This document shows positions 27,104 through 38,347 of a stretch of DNA of 64,000 nt, in pieces; position 1 is the stretch's first letter; each line of letters opens with the position of its first letter. Source of the DNA: Pedococcus sp. 5OH_020 (lineage in GTDB: Bacteria; Actinomycetota; Actinomycetes; Actinomycetales; Dermatophilaceae); contig NZ_JAPYZV010000003.1 in the NCBI RefSeq assembly GCF_027812955.1, positions 62,001 to 126,000 of the forward strand, written 5' to 3'. Made by a program: the position numbers and the translations under genes. A model generated the notes under the pieces. That model had not been told where the DNA came from. It made no database searches and saw only the letters and a program-made list of their open reading frames with translations.

Positions 27104-27152
27104 GGGGAGCGAGCAGTCGTGAGCGAGTGGGGAGGCGAGCAGTCATGAGCGA
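27104..27152 (+). repeat. Tandem duplication of the ABC start region, forming a 9-codon leader ORF
   Basis: About 23 bp (ggggagcgagcagtcgtgag and on) at 27104-27126 recurs at 27129-27152 with two differences. The first copy holds GTG 27119, which opens a nine-codon frame (VSEWGGEQS). Its TGA at 27146-27148 overlaps the true ATG 27145 as ATGA. Confidence 0.6.
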
Positions 27153-29175
27153 AGGTGTGAAGACGGCCGAGGAGAAGGCCGCGGAGGCCCGCCGAGGACC
27201 AGGCGCACGCGCCGGCCAGCGGCACGGACCCATGATGGGTGCCGGAGTGCCGGCCGAGAAGTCCCAGAACTTCGGGCCCTCGGCGCGGCGCCTCCTGGGC
27301 CTGCTCCGTCCCGAACGCACCTCCCTGTACGCCGTGCTCGGCCTGGCCGTCGCCAGTGTGGCGCTGAACGCGGTCGGGCCCAAGATCCTCGGTCGCGCCA
27401 CGGACCTCATCTTCGCCGGCGTCGTCGGCCGACAGCTGCCCGCGACGGCTACCCGCGACGAAGTCGTCCAGGGCCTGCGCGCTCGTGGAGACGACACGTT
27501 CGCCGACATGGTCGCCCGGATGCACGACCTCGTTCCGGGGTCCGGGATCGACTTCGGCGCCGTGGGCCGAGTGCTCCTGCTGGTGCTGGCCATCTACGTG
27601 ACCGCCGGCCTGCTGTCCTGGGCGATGGGGTGGATCCTCACCGGCGCCGTGAACCGGACCGTCTTCGGGCTGCGTCGCGACGTCGAGGACAAGCTCAACC
27701 GGCTTCCCCTGCCCTACTTCGACGGACAGCCGCGAGGAGAGCTCCTCAGCCGGGTCACCAACGACATCGACAACGTCGCTCAGAGCCTCCAGCAGACGCT
27801 CAGCCAGCTGCTCACGTCCCTGCTGACGGTCGTGGCGATGGTTGCCATGATGCTGTACATCTCCCCGCTCCTGGCCGTGATCGCCCTCGTGACCATCCCC
27901 GTGTCGATGCTGGTCACCACGGCGATCGGGAAGCGCTCGCAGCGGCACTTCGTCCAGCAGTGGAAGAGCACCGGGGAGCTCAACGGCATTGTGGAGGAAG
28001 CCTTCACCGGCCATCAGCTCGTCAAGGTCTTCGGTCGTCAGCACGAGGTGCGCGAGGCCTTCCGGGCCAAGAACGACGACCTCTTCGCCGCCGGCTTCGG
28101 GGCGCAGTTCATCAGCGGCATCATCATGCCGACCATGATGTTCATCGGAAACCTGAACTACGTCGTCATCGCGGTGGTCGGTGGGCTGCGGGTGGCGAGC
28201 GGCTCGATGAGCCTGGGCGACGTGCAGGCCTTCATCCAGTACTCGCGGCAGTTCACCCAGCCGCTGACGCAGGTGGCGTCGATGGCCAACCTGCTGCAGT
28301 CCGGAGTGGCCTCTGCCGAAAGGGTTTTCGAGGTCCTCGACGCCTCGGAGCAGCGTCCTGACCCCGGCTCTCCCGCCATCCTGGAGGGAACGCGCGGGCG
28401 GGTGGCCTTCGAGGACGTGTCCTTCTCGTACGACCCTTCGCACCCGCTGATCGAGCACCTCGACCTCACGGTCGAGCCGGGCCAGACCGTGGCCATCGTC
28501 GGGCCGACCGGGGCAGGGAAGACGACTCTCGTGAACCTCGTCATGAGGTTCTACGAGCTCGACGCCGGCCGTATCACCCTGGACGGCACGGATATCACGG
28601 CGCTGTCGCGTCACACCCTGCGCTCCCAGATCGGCATGGTTCTGCAGGACACGTGGCTCTTCGGCGGCACGATCAGGGACAACATCGCCTACGGCCGCCC
28701 CGGCGCCTCCGAGGAGGAGGTGCTGGCAGCGGCGCGCGCCACCTACGTGGACCGGTTCGTGCACTCGCTCCCAGGCGGCTACGACACGGTGCTCGACGCG
28801 GAGGGCGGCAACATCAGCGCCGGTGAGAAGCAGCTCATCACCATCGCTCGCGCATTCCTGGCCGACCCCGCCCTCCTCATCCTCGACGAGGCGACGAGCT
28901 CCGTCGACACACGCACCGAGCTGCTCGTGCAGCAGGCCATGTCGGCGCTGCGCCACGACCGGACGAGCTTCGTCATCGCCCACCGCCTCTCCACCATCCG
29001 TGACGCCGACGTCATCCTCGTCATGCACGACGGAAGCATCGTGGAGAAGGGTTCGCACGCCGACCTGCTGGCTCACGACGGTGCGTACGCCGAGCTGTAC
29101 GCCGCGCAGTTCAGCGGGGCCGCCGTGGACGTCGACACGGGTGACTCCCCGGCGCCCGCCCTGGCCGGTCACTGA
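27145..29175 (+). CDS. ABC exporter half-transporter, canonical catalytic subunit (subunit B)
   Basis: A 676-residue partner of the preceding subunit. A 50-residue polar N-terminus leads to six membrane helices and an ATPase domain. Walker A is GPTGAGKTT, Walker B is LLILDEATSSVD with the catalytic Glu, and the switch is IAHRLSTI. Its signature is weakened (NISAGEKQLI), which places the one complete hydrolytic site at this Walker A facing the partner's SGGQ, as in asymmetric heterodimers. An unusual insertion of about 60 residues sits between helices 1 and 2 (QLPATATRDEVVQGLRARGDD). GGAGG lies nine bases before the ATG. Confidence 0.93.
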   Translation: MSEGVKTAEEKAAEARRGPGARAGQRHGPMMGAGVPAEKSQNFGPSARRLLGLLRPERTSLYAVLGLAVASVALNAVGPKILGRATDLIFAGVVGRQLPATATRDEVVQGLRARGDDTFADMVARMHDLVPGSGIDFGAVGRVLLLVLAIYVTAGLLSWAMGWILTGAVNRTVFGLRRDVEDKLNRLPLPYFDGQPRGELLSRVTNDIDNVAQSLQQTLSQLLTSLLTVVAMVAMMLYISPLLAVIALVTIPVSMLVTTAIGKRSQRHFVQQWKSTGELNGIVEEAFTGHQLVKVFGRQHEVREAFRAKNDDLFAAGFGAQFISGIIMPTMMFIGNLNYVVIAVVGGLRVASGSMSLGDVQAFIQYSRQFTQPLTQVASMANLLQSGVASAERVFEVLDASEQRPDPGSPAILEGTRGRVAFEDVSFSYDPSHPLIEHLDLTVEPGQTVAIVGPTGAGKTTLVNLVMRFYELDAGRITLDGTDITALSRHTLRSQIGMVLQDTWLFGGTIRDNIAYGRPGASEEEVLAAARATYVDRFVHSLPGGYDTVLDAEGGNISAGEKQLITIARAFLADPALLILDEATSSVDTRTELLVQQAMSALRHDRTSFVIAHRLSTIRDADVILVMHDGSIVEKGSHADLLAHDGAYAELYAAQFSGAAVDVDTGDSPAPALAGH

Positions 29176-29319
29176 CGCTGCCGGCTCACGCCTGCCACTG
29201 ACCCTGCCGGGTGACACGCCGGCTGACACCTGCCACGGATCGCTGCGGAGCAGGCACTGACGGCAGCTGACCCCTCTGGGCGGGGGGCGCTCGAAGGTGC
29301 CGACCCACGGCATACGCCC

Positions 29320-29325
29320 TAGGTT
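29320..29325 (+). promoter_or_regulatory. -10 box (TAGGTT) of the symporter gene
   Basis: TAGGTT lies 36 bases before ATG 29362, so a short leader with AGGAG is expected. The preceding 140 bp contain degenerate ctgac/ctgcc repeats and nothing else recognisable. Confidence 0.4.
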
Positions 29326-29361
29326 GGGACGGTCAGCCGCCGCACTGCCCAGGAGCCGCCG

Positions 29362-31122
29362 ATGTCTCGCCTCGCACCTCTTGTCCCGGCGGTCCAGCCC
29401 CTCATCGACGCGAACTGGCTCGACTACCTCCTCGTAGGGCTGTACTTCGCGTTCGTGCTCGGCATCGGCTTCCTGGCCCGGCGATCGGTCTCGGACTCGA
29501 TCGACTTCTTCCTCTCGGGCCGGTCACTGCCTGCCTGGGTGACGGGGCTCGCGTTCATCTCGGCGAACCTGGGGGCCGTGGAGATCATGGGGATGTCGGC
29601 CAACGGCGCGGAGATCGGCCTGCCGACCGTGCACTACTTCTGGGTCGGGGCGATCCCGGCCATGCTGTTCCTCGGCGTGGTGATGATGCCCTTCTACTAC
29701 GGCTCGAAGGTGCGGTCGGTCCCCGAGTTCATGTTCCGGCGGTTCGGGACCGGCGCGCACCTCGTCAACGCCATCAGCTTCGCCCTGGCGCAGCTGCTCA
29801 TCGCGGGCGTCAACCTCTACCTGCTGAGCTCCATCGTCCACGCGCTGCTCGGGTGGCCGCTGTGGGTCGCCCTGCTGGTGGCGGCCGCGATCGTGCTGTC
29901 CTACATCACCCTGGGCGGGCTGTCGGCCGCGATCTACAACGAGGTCCTGCAGTTCTTCGTCATCGTCGCCTCGCTGCTGCCCCTCACTCTCATCGGGCTG
30001 CACCGCGTGGGTGGGTACGGCGGCCTGAAGGAGAAGATCACCTCGTTCGCCGGCTCCGCTCCAGGCGGCGCGAAGGTGGCCCCCGCGGGCCAACAGCTCG
30101 AGTCGTGGCCTGGCCAGGCCCTGTCGGGGTTCGGTTCGGGGTTCCTCTCCGTGGTCGGCATCGTGTTCGGCCTGGGGTTCGTGCTGTCCTTCGGGTACTG
30201 GACGACGAACTTCGTCGAGGTGCAGCGCGCGATGGCGTCCAAGTCAATCTCCGCCGCACGCAAGACACCGATCATCGGCGCCTTCCCGAAGATGTTCGTG
30301 CCCTTCATCGTCATCCTCCCCGGCATGGTCTCCGCTGTGCTCGTCAAGGAGATGGTCGACCTCAAGGGAGGCGGGCACCCGGCCGGCGGTGCGTCGGGAC
30401 AGGGCGTGAAGTACAACGACGCGCTGTTGCTGCTCATGCGGGACGTGCTGCCGAACGGGTTGCTGGGGCTGGCGATCGCGGGCCTCCTCGCCGCCTTCAT
30501 GGCCGGGATGGCAGCCAACATCTCCGCGTTCAACACCGTCTTCAGCTACGACCTGTGGCAGCGCTACATCCGCAAGGACCACAGCGACGACTACTACCTG
30601 CGGATCGGCCGGTTGGCGACGGTCGCGGCGACCGTCATCGCGATCTTCACGGCGTCGATCGCGAGCAGCTTCTCCAACGTCATGGACTACCTGCAGACCT
30701 TGTTCGGCTTCTTCAACGCGCCCCTGTTCGCGACGTTCATCCTGGGCATGTTCTGGAAGCGCATGACCCCGACGGCCGGATGGGTCGGGCTCGCGAGCGG
30801 CACCTTGTCCGCAGTGGCGGTCGCCTTCCTCAGCGAGGACGCGTTCGGCTCTGCCAGCCGAGGCGTCATCCCGCTCTCCGGCCAAGGGGCCAGCTTCGTG
30901 GCCGCCTCCACAGCGTTCGTCGTCGACATCGTGGTCTCGTATGCCGTGTCACTGGCGACCGCGCCGAAGCCGGCCGCCGAGCTCAAGGGTCTGGTGTACT
31001 CCGAGACTCCGCGTGAGGACCTGGTCGACCCAGAGGAGGCGGCCCTGCCCTGGTTCCAGCGCACCCTTCCCCTGGCCGGCATAGCGCTGGTCATGGTCCT
31101 CGTCCTCAACTTCGCATTCTGA
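29362..31122 (+). CDS. Sodium:solute symporter (SGLT-like SSS branch)
   Basis: A 586-residue carrier with 14 or so membrane segments. The sequence DFFLSGRSLPAWVTGLAFISANLGAVEIMGMSANGAE and the FWKRMTPTAGWVGL segment place it in the SGLT-like branch rather than the ActP branch. A GGGHPAGGASGQG insertion lies in a hydrophilic loop. The substrate is unknown. AGGAG precedes the ATG. A small two-helix protein gene follows after 12 bases, the usual companion of this subfamily in actinobacteria. Confidence 0.88.
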   Translation: MSRLAPLVPAVQPLIDANWLDYLLVGLYFAFVLGIGFLARRSVSDSIDFFLSGRSLPAWVTGLAFISANLGAVEIMGMSANGAEIGLPTVHYFWVGAIPAMLFLGVVMMPFYYGSKVRSVPEFMFRRFGTGAHLVNAISFALAQLLIAGVNLYLLSSIVHALLGWPLWVALLVAAAIVLSYITLGGLSAAIYNEVLQFFVIVASLLPLTLIGLHRVGGYGGLKEKITSFAGSAPGGAKVAPAGQQLESWPGQALSGFGSGFLSVVGIVFGLGFVLSFGYWTTNFVEVQRAMASKSISAARKTPIIGAFPKMFVPFIVILPGMVSAVLVKEMVDLKGGGHPAGGASGQGVKYNDALLLLMRDVLPNGLLGLAIAGLLAAFMAGMAANISAFNTVFSYDLWQRYIRKDHSDDYYLRIGRLATVAATVIAIFTASIASSFSNVMDYLQTLFGFFNAPLFATFILGMFWKRMTPTAGWVGLASGTLSAVAVAFLSEDAFGSASRGVIPLSGQGASFVAASTAFVVDIVVSYAVSLATAPKPAAELKGLVYSETPREDLVDPEEAALPWFQRTLPLAGIALVMVLVLNFAF

Positions 31123-31134
31123 CGGAGGAAGCAC

Positions 31135-31467
31135 ATGTCCGACCCGACCACGAACGCCCCGGCCGACACGGCTGACTCGACCGCGTCGCAGCACACCGCC
31201 GGTGCCTTCGACATCCGCAACATCATCGGTGCGCTCCTCGGCCTGTACGGCGTCATCCTCACCCTGGCTGGACTTCTCGGCGCGCACGAGCCGGAGAAGA
31301 CCGGGGGCGTCAACGCCAACCTCTGGACCGGTCTGGTCCTGGCCGCCGCAGCCGCGGTGTTCCTGGTCTGGGCTCGGCTGAAGCCGATCGTGGTACCGGC
31401 CCACGTGGAGCCCGCGCAGGAGGACGCCACCCGGCCGGGACCCCGCCGCCATCCCGGCGGCCACTGA
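31135..31467 (+). CDS. Small two-helix membrane protein, symporter companion
   Basis: A 110-residue protein with a polar Thr/Ala-rich start, two membrane helices (about residues 29-48 and 62-81) and a basic/proline tail. The first helix begins with FDIRNIIGALLGLYGVILTLAGLLG. GGAGG lies before ATG 31135 and the gene is 12 bp behind the symporter, so the two are certainly co-transcribed. A role in carrier assembly or regulation is inferred from position only. Confidence 0.8.
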   Translation: MSDPTTNAPADTADSTASQHTAGAFDIRNIIGALLGLYGVILTLAGLLGAHEPEKTGGVNANLWTGLVLAAAAAVFLVWARLKPIVVPAHVEPAQEDATRPGPRRHPGGH

Positions 31468-31619
31468 GCACGCGACTGAGGGCGCGACCGACGACGCGAC
31501 CTGAGGACGCTACTGACGAAGCGACTGAGGACGCCGATGGGCGACCGCCGGTGACCGTCGCCGTCACACGGGGCGGCTGCCGCACTCCTTCAAGATGCAC
31601 CGCGACGCGGTGACAGACC

Positions 31620-31638
31620 GGTCCCGACATGCGGGACC
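31620..31638 (+). promoter_or_regulatory. Small hairpin in the leader of the MT0933-like gene
   Basis: GGTCCCG/CGGGACC with a five-base loop lies 12 bases before the ribosome binding site of the gene at 31661. The preceding stretch 31468-31570 is a degenerate gcgac/tgagg repeat. Confidence 0.35.
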
Positions 31639-31660
31639 CGTGCGACAGTGAGGAGCTCTG

Positions 31661-31864
31661 ATGGGCGGTTTCGACAGCATCAAAGACAAGGTGACCGAGC
31701 TGGTGGACGGTCAGGGCCAGGCGGTCGGCGAGGGCGTCGACAAGGCCGGCGACCTCGTCGACGACAGGACGGGGGGCCAGTACGCCGACAAGGTGGACCT
31801 CGGTCAGGGGAAGGCGAAGGACGCCTTCGACGCGCTCGACGGCCAGGACGACGACATCAGCTGA
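31661..31864 (+). CDS. MT0933-like small antitoxin-family protein
   Basis: A 67-residue, very acidic and Gly/Asp-rich protein (MGGFDSIKDKVTELVDGQG ... DKAGDLVDDRTGGQYADKVD ... AKDAFDALDG). This is the MT0933/Rv0909 antitoxin-like family, related in composition to CsbD-like stress proteins. No toxin gene lies next to it, so an antitoxin role is doubtful here and a general stress role is as likely. GAGGAG precedes the ATG. Its last eight bases overlap the end of the convergent MFS gene. Confidence 0.82.
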   Translation: MGGFDSIKDKVTELVDGQGQAVGEGVDKAGDLVDDRTGGQYADKVDLGQGKAKDAFDALDGQDDDIS

Positions 31865-33032
31865 ATGAACCGGCACGCCGGTGAGCCGTGCGTCCCCTCA
31901 CCCGCAGTCCCGCGGCGGCGGTCAGCGCGAGCAGGCCCCCGGCCACCCACATGAGTCGGGAGTCGACCTGGAACAAGGCGCCGGCCAGCGGTGCTGCCAG
32001 CACGGTGCCACCGATCGACGCGGCACCGTAGAGGCTCTGGTACCGGCCGTGCATCCCCTCAGGTGCACGGTCGGCGGCGTGCGCGGTGGCCGTCGGCTTG
32101 TAGAGCATCTCCCCGGCGGTCACCACGGCGACCGCCACTAGCACGGTGGCGGTCCGCGGTGACGGCGCGACGATCAGCCAGCCGATCCCCACCAAGGCGA
32201 AGCCGAGACCGATGAGCACCTCCGGCGAGCGCCCCCGCAGGCGGTGGGCGAGCCATGGCTCGAACAGCACGATGAGAGCACAGTTGAGCGAGATGGTGAC
32301 TCCGTAGACCCACGGCGCCGCGCCGAGCGCCCGGAGCTGCCACGGGACGGCCGAGTAGGCGAAGCGGTACGCCGTGTCGGCCACGACCACGGTGAGAAGG
32401 ACCCTCACGAACAGCGGGTCCCGGCGCAGGGCGTCGAGCAGGCGCTTCGGCGCCTGCGCCCCGAGCGCGACCGTCGCAGCCGCCGGCACCACTGCGAGCA
32501 CGACCGCGAGCATCAGCAGGCTTGCCGCTGCGTCCATGACGAAGACCCAGCCGAAGTGGTGAGCCGCGAGGAGCCCGCCGAGTGGCGGTCCCAGGACGGT
32601 CCCGGCGTTGTTCACGGCGCGCATCCAGGCAGTTGCCTGGCGACGGTGTTGGGAGGGCATGGCGCTGGTGACCAGGGCGAAGGAGACCGGACGCCCGACG
32701 CCTTCGAGGGCGCCCATGAAGGCGAGCAGCGCGGCAAGGCCGGACGTCGGTGTGACGGGCACGAGAAGGCACCCCACTGCGGACGCGAAGGAGGCGACCG
32801 CGAGGGTACGCCGCAGCCCGAGGCGGTCACCGACGGCTCCGCCGAGGAGGTTCCCGACGACCAGTCCCAGTCCCCAGACGGCAGCCACGGCACCAGCAGC
32901 GGAGGCACTCAGCCGGCGGTCGGAGACGAGGTAGAGGGGAACGAAGACCCAGGCCATCAACCCCAGCGCGGACGCGAAGCGCCCGACCAGCAGCCAACGG
33001 ACCCAGCCGGGGAGCTCCTTCACGCCCGGCAT
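31857..33032 (-). CDS. MFS transporter
   Basis: A 391-residue major facilitator protein with 12 predicted helices. The loop 2-3 motif A is GGAVGDRLGLRR and motif C-like glycines lie in GTVLGPPLGGLLAA. It resembles the MFS drug-efflux families (MdtH/YceL-like); the substrate is unknown. It overlaps the MT0933-like gene tail to tail by eight bases and is followed upstream by the DODA dioxygenase gene on the same strand, with a 45-bp gap. Confidence 0.87.
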   Translation of the reverse strand: MPGVKELPGWVRWLLVGRFASALGLMAWVFVPLYLVSDRRLSASAAGAVAAVWGLGLVVGNLLGGAVGDRLGLRRTLAVASFASAVGCLLVPVTPTSGLAALLAFMGALEGVGRPVSFALVTSAMPSQHRRQATAWMRAVNNAGTVLGPPLGGLLAAHHFGWVFVMDAAASLLMLAVVLAVVPAAATVALGAQAPKRLLDALRRDPLFVRVLLTVVVADTAYRFAYSAVPWQLRALGAAPWVYGVTISLNCALIVLFEPWLAHRLRGRSPEVLIGLGFALVGIGWLIVAPSPRTATVLVAVAVVTAGEMLYKPTATAHAADRAPEGMHGRYQSLYGAASIGGTVLAAPLAGALFQVDSRLMWVAGGLLALTAAAGLRVRGRTAHRRAGSFS

Positions 33033-33077
33033 CGTCTCAGGCCAGGGCGACCGCCGCAGGCGGCCGTGGCCTCGATG

Positions 33078-33881
33078 TCAGGCGAACTGCCAGGAGCGCT
33101 TGCTCAGACCGAACCAGAAGCCGTCGATGACGCTCTCGTTGTCGAGGCTCCCCGACTCGTAGGCGGCGCCGAGGCTGACGTAGAGCGGGGCCCAGTGCTC
33201 GGTCCGCGGGTGCGCCTCGCGCGCGGCTGGGGCCTTGTGCATGAAGTCGAGGATGGCGTCCACGTCCTGGCGCTCCAGCGCCTCCGCCGCCCAGCTGTCG
33301 AACTCCGTGGAGGGCGTGGGCGGCTCGGCGTCCGGACCGGCGCTGGGGTCGAACCAGCGCAGGTTGTGCGTGGTGAAGCCCGAGCCGACGATGAGGGTGC
33401 CGGCGTCGCGCAGCGGTGCAAGCTTGCGGCCCAGGTCGAACAGCGCCCGCGGGTCGAGCGTGGGCATCGACATCTGCAGCACCGGGACGTCTGCCTCGGG
33501 GTACATCTCGACGAGCGGCACATAGGCACCGTGGTCCAGGCCGCGAGTCTCGTCCCGGTGCACCGGAGTGGTCGTAGAGTGCACGAGCTTGGCGACGTCG
33601 GCCGCAAGCTGCGGGGCGCCAGGCGCGGCGTAGGTCACCTCGTAGTACTTGCGCGGGAAGCCCCAGAAGTCGTAGAGGAGGGGCACGTCGCCGGAGGTGG
33701 CGCTCAGGGAGAGCGGGGCCTCCTCCCAGTGGGCGGACACCATGAGGATGTTGGCGGGCTTGCCGAAGTCCCTCGACCAGCGGGACAGCTGACGCGTCCA
33801 GACCTGGTCGTCAGCCAGCGGAGGCGCACCGTGGCTCAGGTAGAGCACGGGCTGGCGGCTAGGGGCGGTCGTCTCGCTCAT
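33078..33881 (-). CDS. DODA-type extradiol dioxygenase (YgiD-like)
   Basis: A 267-residue class III extradiol dioxygenase. Metal and active-site motifs are visible: YLSHGAPP, SAHWEE, LDHGAYVPL and HWAPLYVSLGAA, in the order seen in 4,5-DOPA dioxygenase homologues. It probably cleaves a catechol-type ring or detoxifies a quinol; the physiological substrate in bacteria is unclear. The promoter has a leaderless -10 and a MarR-type palindrome, which fits induction by phenolic or quinone stress. The MFS gene downstream may belong to the same unit. Confidence 0.88.
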   Translation of the reverse strand: MSETTAPSRQPVLYLSHGAPPLADDQVWTRQLSRWSRDFGKPANILMVSAHWEEAPLSLSATSGDVPLLYDFWGFPRKYYEVTYAAPGAPQLAADVAKLVHSTTTPVHRDETRGLDHGAYVPLVEMYPEADVPVLQMSMPTLDPRALFDLGRKLAPLRDAGTLIVGSGFTTHNLRWFDPSAGPDAEPPTPSTEFDSWAAEALERQDVDAILDFMHKAPAAREAHPRTEHWAPLYVSLGAAYESGSLDNESVIDGFWFGLSKRSWQFA

Positions 33882-33887
33882 ATGGTG

Positions 33888-33915
33888 ATCCTAGCAGGTT
33901 ATTGAAGTTTCAACC
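33888..33915 (-). promoter_or_regulatory. Leaderless promoter with MarR-like operator for the DODA gene
   Basis: TAGGAT (33893-33888, minus strand) lies six bases before ATG 33881. Directly upstream is TTGAA-N2-TTCAA (33902-33913), flanked by GGTT/AACC arms (33897-33915). The palindrome covers the -35 region, so bound protein would block transcription. Confidence 0.6.
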
Positions 33916-34085
33916 AGGCTGTTCGCGCCCCGCCTGGGGACGGAACGTCCTCCCCCTACCGAGCGCCGTCGACGACGAGACCCCCGACCACGGACTTGAC
34001 CGCCTCGGCTACCGTCGTCGGCGTTGCCATGTCCACGCTGCGACGAATCCGCAGCACATGGAAGCAGGACAGAGGAAGAAGGATC

Positions 34086-36929
<2,844 letters not shown>

Positions 36930-36933
36930 CCCG

Positions 36934-38298
36934 GTGGCGCTCGACCCCGGCACGGTGAGGCAGCTCGGCCTGCGCCTGGCCACGGAGCAGTCCCAGCAGC
37001 GCCTGCCGTCCGTGGTCGCCGGGCTCGTCCGCGGCGGCCGGCTGGTCTGGGCGGACGGCGCGGGGATGGTGGACGGCCGGGCAGGCGGGGCGCCACCGAC
37101 CTCCGACACCCAGTACCGGATCGGCTCCATCACGAAGACGTTCGTCGGCGTCCTGGTCATGCGGTTGCGCGACGAGGGTTTGGTGGAGCTCAACCACGTG
37201 GTGGCGACGCACCTGCCGGAGACCGCCGACACCGCCTTCGGCCAGGTCAGGCTTGCCGAGCTGCTGTCCCACACCTCCGGCCTGCAGGCGGAGACCGCCG
37301 GACCCTGGTGGGAGCGCACCGCCGGGGCGGGCTGGTCCGACCTGCTGGCGAGTGCACCGCAGCTGCGCTTCCGTCCGGGGGCACGCTTCCACTACTCCAA
37401 CATCGGGTACGCGGTGCTGGGCGAGCTGGTCTGCCGGCTACGCGGCCAGCCGTGGGAAGCGGTCCTTCAGGCGGAGCTCCTGGAGCCGTTGGGCATGTCG
37501 CGGACGACGCCGCGACCGGTCCCGCCTGCCGCGTCCGGGTGGGGCGTCCATCCTCTTGCCGACCTGCTGCACGTCGAGCCGGAGCATGACGCGGGCGCCA
37601 TGGCGCCGGCCGGACAGCTGTGGTCGACGGTCGAGGACCTGAGCCGCTGGGCTGCCTTCCTCGCCGGTGACACCAGTGGCCTGCTCGACGGAGCCACGCT
37701 CGAGGAGATGTGCCTTCCGGTGGCGGTCAACGACAACCCCGGGCTGCCTTGGGCGGCGGCTCATGGCCTGGGGTGGCAGGTGTGGAACCTGGAGGGAGCG
37801 AGGTGGGCGGGGCACGGCGGTTCGATGCCGGGGTTCCTCGCCACGCTCCGCGTCAACCGGGACAGCGGGGACGGCTGCGTGCTGTTCGCCAACGCCACTT
37901 CCGGCATGTCCACGACCGTCACGAAGGACCTGCTCGACATCCTCGCCGACCGTGAGCCGGTGCTGCCCACGCCGTGGACGGCCGACGAGGCCCAGGTCAG
38001 CGCTCTGGAGCTGGTGGGCGACTGGTACTGGGGGACCACTGCGTACACGCTGCGGCTGGCTGGTGAGGGGCACGTGGTGCTCGGTGAGCCGGGAGTCCGC
38101 CGCGGGTCCCGGTTCCGGCCCACGGGGTCCGGCTGGGTCGGGCTCGACGGTTATCACGAGGGGGAGCCGTTGGTGGTGGTTCGTGACGCTCGCGGAGCCG
38201 TCAGCCACCTCGACCTCGGCTCCTTCCGGTTCAGCCGCCTCCCGTACGACCCGACCGCCGACATCCCCGGTGGGGTGCACGACGACCGCTGGCACTGA
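36934..38298 (+). CDS. Beta-lactamase-family serine hydrolase
   Basis: A 454-residue enzyme of the class C beta-lactamase/PBP-like fold. The nucleophile box is GSITKTF (SxxK), the second motif is YSN in FHYSNIGYAVLGEL, and the third is WAGHGGSMPGF (HxG). A C-terminal beta-domain of about 110 residues follows. No signal peptide is visible, so it is probably cytoplasmic, an esterase or peptidase rather than a resistance enzyme. It begins four bases after topA and is presumably in its operon. Confidence 0.87.
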   Translation: MALDPGTVRQLGLRLATEQSQQRLPSVVAGLVRGGRLVWADGAGMVDGRAGGAPPTSDTQYRIGSITKTFVGVLVMRLRDEGLVELNHVVATHLPETADTAFGQVRLAELLSHTSGLQAETAGPWWERTAGAGWSDLLASAPQLRFRPGARFHYSNIGYAVLGELVCRLRGQPWEAVLQAELLEPLGMSRTTPRPVPPAASGWGVHPLADLLHVEPEHDAGAMAPAGQLWSTVEDLSRWAAFLAGDTSGLLDGATLEEMCLPVAVNDNPGLPWAAAHGLGWQVWNLEGARWAGHGGSMPGFLATLRVNRDSGDGCVLFANATSGMSTTVTKDLLDILADREPVLPTPWTADEAQVSALELVGDWYWGTTAYTLRLAGEGHVVLGEPGVRRGSRFRPTGSGWVGLDGYHEGEPLVVVRDARGAVSHLDLGSFRFSRLPYDPTADIPGGVHDDRWH

Positions 38299-38310
38299 GC
38301 CGGAAGGGGC

Positions 38311-38341
38311 TTGACCCTCACGCCACGTCAGGCGTCACAGT
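38311..38341 (+). promoter_or_regulatory. TipA-type MerR promoter with long spacer
   Basis: TTGACC (38311-38316) and CACAGT (38336-38341) are 19 bp apart, the long spacing used by MerR regulators. ACGCC and GGCGT form an inverted repeat inside the spacer. The ATG at 38348 follows six bases after the -10, so the mRNA should be leaderless. Confidence 0.65.
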
Positions 38342-38347
38342 GGTGAC

